Shown here: positions 4,910 through 8,609 of the stretch, in pieces
Layout of the letters: each line of letters starts with the position of its first letter
Numbering within the stretch: position 1 is the stretch's first letter
NCBI GenBank assembly: GCA_019508105.1
Contig: JAEKMB010000106.1
Coordinates: forward strand, 1 to 8,609
Reading direction: 5' to 3'
DNA length: 8,609 bases
Source: Alphaproteobacteria bacterium
GTDB taxonomy: Bacteria; Pseudomonadota; Alphaproteobacteria; Micropepsales; Micropepsaceae
Made by a program: the position numbers and the translations under genes
Notes under the pieces: model-generated
Database searches by the model: none
Told to the model about the DNA's origin: nothing
What the model saw: the letters and a program-made list of their open reading frames with translations, nothing else

Positions 4910-5989
4910 ATGACCGATATCGCCGCCCTTCAGTCCGAGATACTGGCGCAGATTTCCGCCGCGGCCGATGAGGCCGCGCTGGAAGCCGTGCGCGTCGGCA
5001 CCCTTGGCAAAAAAGGTTCGGTCAGCGCCTTGCTCGCCACCATGGGCAAGCTCACGCCGGATGAGCGCAAGGTCCAGGGCCCGCTGTTCAACGGCCTGCG
5101 CGATGCGGTTACCGAGGCCATCGCCGCCCGCAAGGCTGAGCTGGCCGAGGCGGCGCTGGATGCGCGGCTGGCCGGCGAGACCTTGGACGCCACCCTGCCC
5201 GCACGGCCGGAAAATAGCGGCACCATCCATCCCATCTCCCAGGTGCTGGACGAGGTGGTGGCGATCTTTGCCGAACTGGGCTTTGGCGTCGCCGAAGGCC
5301 CCGACGTGGAGTTTGACGACTATAACTTCACCAAGCTGAACATCCCGCCCGACCATCCTGCCCGCCAGATGCAGGACACTTTTTACGTCGCGCCGCAGGT
5401 CGACGGCACCAGCCATGTGCTGCGCACCCACACCTCGCCGGTGCAGGTGCGGGCGATGCTCAATACCAAGCCGCCCATCCGCATCATCTCGCCGGGCCGC
5501 ACCTACCGCGTGGACAGCGACGCCACCCATTCGCCCATGTTCCACCAGGTCGAGGCGCTGGTGGTGGATAAGGGCATTCACCTGGGCCATCTCAAATGGA
5601 CGGTGGAGCAGTTCTGCAAGGCCTTCTTCGAGATCGACCAGATCGAGCTGCGCGCCCGGCCCAGTTTCTTTCCTTTCACCGAGCCGTCGCTGGAATGGGA
5701 CATGCGCTGCGATCGCAGCGTGCCGGGCAAGATCACTTTCGGCACCGGCCATGACTGGCTGGAGCTGGGCGGCTCGGGCATGGTCCATCGCAAGGTGCTA
5801 GAGAATTGCGGCATCGATTCCAGCCAATATTCCGGCTTTGCTTTCGGCTTCGGCCTGGATCGGATGGCGATGCTGAAATACGGCATGCCCGATATCCGCG
5901 GCTTCTTTGAATCGGACCTGCGCTGGCTGAAGCATTACGGCTTCCAGCCGCTGGACATTCCCACCCTGGAAGGTGGGCTGTCGCGATGA
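4910..5989 (+). CDS. pheS: Phenylalanyl-tRNA synthetase alpha subunit
   Basis: The 359-aa product is the catalytic alpha subunit of the alpha2-beta2 class II synthetase that charges tRNA-Phe. Residues about 1-90 form the N-terminal coiled-coil arm that contacts tRNA. The catalytic core follows: [15 protein letters not shown] and [12 protein letters not shown], class II motif 2 around [19 protein letters not shown] (FHQVEA at 211-216), the phenylalanine-pocket stretch FFPFTEPS (253-260), and motif 3 [19 protein letters not shown] with the conserved arginine at 318. The FHQVEA segment has Ala where FHQVEG is more usual, a mild change. GGAG (4901-4904) precedes the ATG by 5 bases. The stop overlaps the pheT start as ATGA, as expected for subunits made in equal amounts. 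Confidence 0.98.
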   Translation: MTDIAALQSEILAQISAAADEAALEAVRVGTLGKKGSVSALLATMGKLTPDERKVQGPLFNGLRDAVTEAIAARKAELAEAALDARLAGETLDATLPARPENSGTIHPISQVLDEVVAIFAELGFGVAEGPDVEFDDYNFTKLNIPPDHPARQMQDTFYVAPQVDGTSHVLRTHTSPVQVRAMLNTKPPIRIISPGRTYRVDSDATHSPMFHQVEALVVDKGIHLGHLKWTVEQFCKAFFEIDQIELRARPSFFPFTEPSLEWDMRCDRSVPGKITFGTGHDWLELGGSGMVHRKVLENCGIDSSQYSGFAFGFGLDRMAMLKYGMPDIRGFFESDLRWLKHYGFQPLDIPTLEGGLSR

Positions 5990-8391
5990 AATTCACCCTC
6001 TCCTGGCTCAAGGAGCATCTGGACACCGAGGCGAGCGCCGCCGAGATCGCCGCGCGCCTCACCGCCATCGGCCTGGAAGTGGAAAGTATCACCGACCCCG
6101 GCGCGGGGTTGAAGGACTTCATCGTCGGCGAAGTCGTCACCGCCGAGAAACATCCCAATGCCGACAAGTTGCGGCTGTGCAAGGTCAGCGACGGCAAGGA
6201 CAGCTTGCAGATCGTGTGCGGCGCGCCCAATGCGCGGGCCGGCATCAAGGTGGTGCTGGCGCGGCCCGGCACCGTGATCCCTGCCAGCGGTGACGTGCTG
6301 AAACTGGGCACCATCCGCGGCGTGGAATCGCGCGGCATGATGTGCTCGGCACGCGAGCTGCTGCTGGGCGAGGATCATAACGGCATCATCGAGCTGAAGG
6401 CGGGCGCCCGCGTCGGCGCCCCGGTGGTGGCGGCGCTGGTGGAAGCGGGCCTGCTGGCCGACGATCCCTTGTTCGATGTCGCCATTACCCCCAACCGCGG
6501 CGATGCGGCGAGCGTATTTGGCATTGCCCGCGATCTCGCGGCCAGCGGGCTCGGCACGCTCAAGACCGATAAAGTCCAGCCAGTGGCAGGGACATTCCCC
6601 AGCCCCAAGACCATCACTTTGGATTTCACACCAGAGAACAAGGATGCCTGTCCGGTCTTTGCCGGCCGGCTGATCCGCGGCGTCAAGAATGGTCCCGCCC
6701 CGCAATGGGTGCAGGATCGCCTGAAGAGCGTGGGCATGAAATCCATCTCGGCGCTGGTGGATGCCACCAATCTGATCGCCCAGGATCGCGGCCGCCCCTT
6801 GCATGTGTTCGATGCCGACAGGCTGAGCGGCAATCTGCAGGCCCGCATGGCCAGGGACGGCGAGCCAGTGGCGGCGCTGGACGAAAAGACCTATGTGCTG
6901 GACGCTGAAACCATTGTGATCGCCGATGATTCCCATGCCCGCGGCATCGCCGGCATCATGGGCGGCATGGATAGCGGCAGCTTTGCAGACACAAAGAACG
7001 TGTTTTTGGAATCGGCCTGGTTCGATCCGGCGCGCATCGCCCGGGCGGGGCGCAAGCTGAGCATCGTCTCGGACGCGCGCTACCGCTTTGAGCGCGGTGT
7101 GGACCCGCAATTTGTGCTGCCGGGACTGGAGCTTTGCACCCGGTTGATCCTGGAATGGTGCGGCGGCGAGGCCAGCGATGTGGTGATCGCCGGCGCCCTG
7201 CCGCCGGCGCACAAGCCGATCGCTTTCGATCCCGCACTGGTGCAGAGCTTTGGCGGCATTGTGGTGCCGCGCGAAAAGATTATCGGGACCCTGCAAGAGC
7301 TGGGTTTTGTGGTCGAGGACCATGGCGTCCTCCAGGTGGTGCCGCCCAGTTGGCGCCATGACGTGGACGGCCCCGCTGACCTGGTGGAAGAAGTGGTGCG
7401 CATTTACGGCCTGGCCGATGTGCCGTCGGTGCCCCTGGAGCGCGGCAACGCGGTGGCGGCGCCGGTATTGTCCAAAGCCCAGCGCCGCACCCGCACCGCC
7501 CGCCGCGCCATCGCCGCACGCGGCTTCAACGAGTGCGTCACCTTTTCCTTCATCGCCCGCGAGCAGGCCAAATTGTTCGGCGGCGGCGATGATGCCCGCC
7601 AGCTTTCCAATCCCATCGCCTCGGACCTGGATGCGCTGCGCCCGTCCATCCTGCCGTCACTGCTGGCGGCTGGGGCACGCAACGCCGCGCGCGGCTTTGC
7701 CAACCTGCAACTATTCGAGATCGGCGCCGCTTTCGACAGCGGCATGCCGGAGGCGCAGAAGACCGTGGCAGCCGCATTGCGCACCGGCCATGCTGAGCGC
7801 CATTGGAAAAAGGGCGGCGAAGGCACGGAACTGTTCGCGGTGAAAGCCGACCTCCTGGCCACGCTGGAAGCCATCACCGGCGCGCCCATGTCTGCCCCGG
7901 TCACCCAGGGCGGGCCGGCCTGGTATCACCCGGGCCGCAGCGGCACCATCGCCATGGGCCCCAAAGTCATCGCCCAGTTCGGCGAGCTGCATCCCAAGGT
8001 GTTGGCTGCTTTCGGCCTGAAAGTGCCGGCCGCCGGGTTTGAAATCTTCCTGGACGCCATTCCCGAGCCGAAGTCCAAGGGCAAGGCCAAGCCGTTGTTC
8101 GCGCCCTCAGCCTTCCAGGCCATCGAACGCGACTTCGCTTTTGTGGTGGACGCCAAGCTGGCCGCCGGCGAGATCGTCAAGGCGGTCAAGCTGGCCGACC
8201 GCGCCCTGATCGACAGCGTCTCCGTGTTCGATGTCTATGAAGGCAAGGGCGTGCCGGACGGCAAGAAATCCGTCGCCGTCGCGGTGCGCATCCAGCCCAG
8301 GGACGCCACCCTGACCGAGGCGGAGATCGAGGCCCTGGCCCAGAAGATCGTTGCCGGCGTGGTCAAGCTGGGCGCGACGCTGCGCAGCTAG
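5986..8391 (+). CDS. pheT: Phenylalanyl-tRNA synthetase beta subunit
   Basis: The 801-aa product is a full-length bacterial PheT, which partners PheS, binds tRNA and edits mischarged Tyr-tRNA-Phe. The order of domains is normal: N-terminal B1, then an EMAP-like tRNA-binding domain (about 45-137, [20 protein letters not shown] ... [14 protein letters not shown]), [10 protein letters not shown] starting near 164, the B3/B4 editing domain (about 205-370), the B5 domain (about 410-480, ending [11 protein letters not shown]), the catalytic-like B6/B7 core, and the C-terminal anticodon-binding FDX-ACB domain (about 708-801, [15 protein letters not shown] onward). The start is fixed by the 4-nt ATGA overlap with pheS and the conserved [14 protein letters not shown] beginning. 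No truncation or frameshift is seen. A structured repeat follows directly and probably ends the transcript. Confidence 0.98.
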   Translation: MKFTLSWLKEHLDTEASAAEIAARLTAIGLEVESITDPGAGLKDFIVGEVVTAEKHPNADKLRLCKVSDGKDSLQIVCGAPNARAGIKVVLARPGTVIPASGDVLKLGTIRGVESRGMMCSARELLLGEDHNGIIELKAGARVGAPVVAALVEAGLLADDPLFDVAITPNRGDAASVFGIARDLAASGLGTLKTDKVQPVAGTFPSPKTITLDFTPENKDACPVFAGRLIRGVKNGPAPQWVQDRLKSVGMKSISALVDATNLIAQDRGRPLHVFDADRLSGNLQARMARDGEPVAALDEKTYVLDAETIVIADDSHARGIAGIMGGMDSGSFADTKNVFLESAWFDPARIARAGRKLSIVSDARYRFERGVDPQFVLPGLELCTRLILEWCGGEASDVVIAGALPPAHKPIAFDPALVQSFGGIVVPREKIIGTLQELGFVVEDHGVLQVVPPSWRHDVDGPADLVEEVVRIYGLADVPSVPLERGNAVAAPVLSKAQRRTRTARRAIAARGFNECVTFSFIAREQAKLFGGGDDARQLSNPIASDLDALRPSILPSLLAAGARNAARGFANLQLFEIGAAFDSGMPEAQKTVAAALRTGHAERHWKKGGEGTELFAVKADLLATLEAITGAPMSAPVTQGGPAWYHPGRSGTIAMGPKVIAQFGELHPKVLAAFGLKVPAAGFEIFLDAIPEPKSKGKAKPLFAPSAFQAIERDFAFVVDAKLAAGEIVKAVKLADRALIDSVSVFDVYEGKGVPDGKKSVAVAVRIQPRDATLTEAEIEALAQKIVAGVVKLGATLRS

Positions 8392-8398
8392 CCCAACC

Positions 8399-8525
8399 TG
8401 TCATTCCCGGCCGAGCATTGCGTCGCAATGCGAGGGGAAGGGAACCCAGGTGGTCAAACCCAGACCGTCTTTCCACCTGGGCCCCTTCCCTCGACGTGCA
8501 GGCGCGCGTCTCGCCGGGGATGACA
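8399..8525. repeat. 127-bp palindromic element with cloverleaf folding potential
   Basis: The ends TGTCATTCCCGG (8399-8410) and CCGGGGATGACA (8514-8525) pair over 12 positions with one G-U, and CGA/TCG extend the stem after a single-base bulge. Inside are three hairpins: GCATTGC-GTC-GCAATGC (8415-8431); a long imperfect stem 8431-8453 against 8473-8493, with CCCAGGTGG/CCACCTGGG perfect and a 19-base loop; and ACGTGC-AGGC-GCGCGT (8494-8509) with one wobble. The element lies between convergent genes, so it may act as a bidirectional terminator or mRNA 3'-end protector, though no T-tract follows. The end sequence resembles dispersed intergenic repeats of alphaproteobacteria. Confidence 0.7.
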
Positions 8526-8526
8526 T

Positions 8527-8609
8527 TCAGGAGAAGCCGAGAAGCTTGGGCGCGACCCCAATCTCTTTCACCATTTTCTCAAACTCCACCCGGGCGCGGG
8601 GATTGGAGC
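8527..8609 (-). CDS. 3' end of an unidentified gene, cut by the window edge
   Basis: On the minus strand an open frame enters from the right edge and ends in TGA at 8527-8529, giving 26 visible C-terminal residues (SNPRARVEFEKMVKEIG, then VAPKLLGFS). The other two minus frames hit stops within this stretch, and the frame has the high-GC third positions of the neighbouring genes. The fragment is too short to identify. It is convergent with pheT, with the palindromic element between them. Confidence 0.5.
   Translation of the reverse strand, partial: SNPRARVEFEKMVKEIGVAPKLLGFS

Noticed and set aside
4523..5788. Long open frame of 421 codons on the minus strand opposite rplT and pheS
   Set aside because: It is antisense to two highly conserved genes, its translation is rich in His, Gly and Arg with no recognisable domain, and long antisense frames are expected in GC-rich coding DNA.
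5935..7359. Long open frame of 474 codons on the minus strand opposite pheT
   Set aside because: It is a shadow of pheT with low-complexity composition typical of antisense reading in GC-rich DNA and no family signature.

Overview
The window looks like a stretch of GC-rich alphaproteobacterial chromosome. The clues are high-GC third positions, a rpmI-rplT-pheS-pheT cluster with a 4-nt pheS/pheT overlap, a HisKA_2-type histidine kinase, GGAAC-type motifs resembling EcfG (general stress sigma factor) promoters, and palindromic intergenic repeats. The exact taxon cannot be read from the sequence. Most of the window is ordinary core and housekeeping content. I see no phage, transposase, CRISPR or toxin-antitoxin locus and no rRNA or tRNA gene.

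Left part (1-1490, plus strand): a LysR-type regulator whose start codon sits in an inverted repeat, then a small gene joining a histone-H1-like lysine-rich tail to a conserved-looking acidic C-terminal module. An EcfG-like promoter candidate precedes the small gene. A strong GC hairpin with T-rich flanks on both sides ends this unit and also serves the convergent unit.

Middle (1497-3673, minus strand): reading in the direction of transcription, a sensorless HisKA_2 histidine kinase, the mechanosensitive channel mscL, a small exported DUF3828-like protein overlapping mscL by 4 nt, and msrB (methionine-R-sulfoxide reductase). All four are collinear and could be one stress-themed operon or two. 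The msrB product lacks the usual resolving cysteine and carries an extra cysteine near the active site.

The divergent intergenic region (about 3674-3902) holds a perfect 14-bp AT-rich palindrome and a GGGAAC/GTTCCC inverted repeat that overlaps a second EcfG-like motif. It precedes a 77-aa ribbon-helix-helix protein.

Right part (4286-8391, plus strand): rpmI (L35), rplT (L20), pheS and pheT, a translation operon making two 50S proteins and both subunits of phenylalanyl-tRNA synthetase. infC is not next to them. A GC palindrome lies in the rpmI leader just upstream of the ribosome-binding site, and a hairpin lies between rplT and pheS. After pheT comes a 127-bp element that can fold into a cloverleaf-like junction. 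It is followed by the 3' end of an unrecognised minus-strand gene cut by the window edge.

The best leads are the cloverleaf repeat, the possible general-stress regulon linking the H1-like protein and the RHH protein, and the altered MsrB cysteine pattern. None amounts to a clearly new system.
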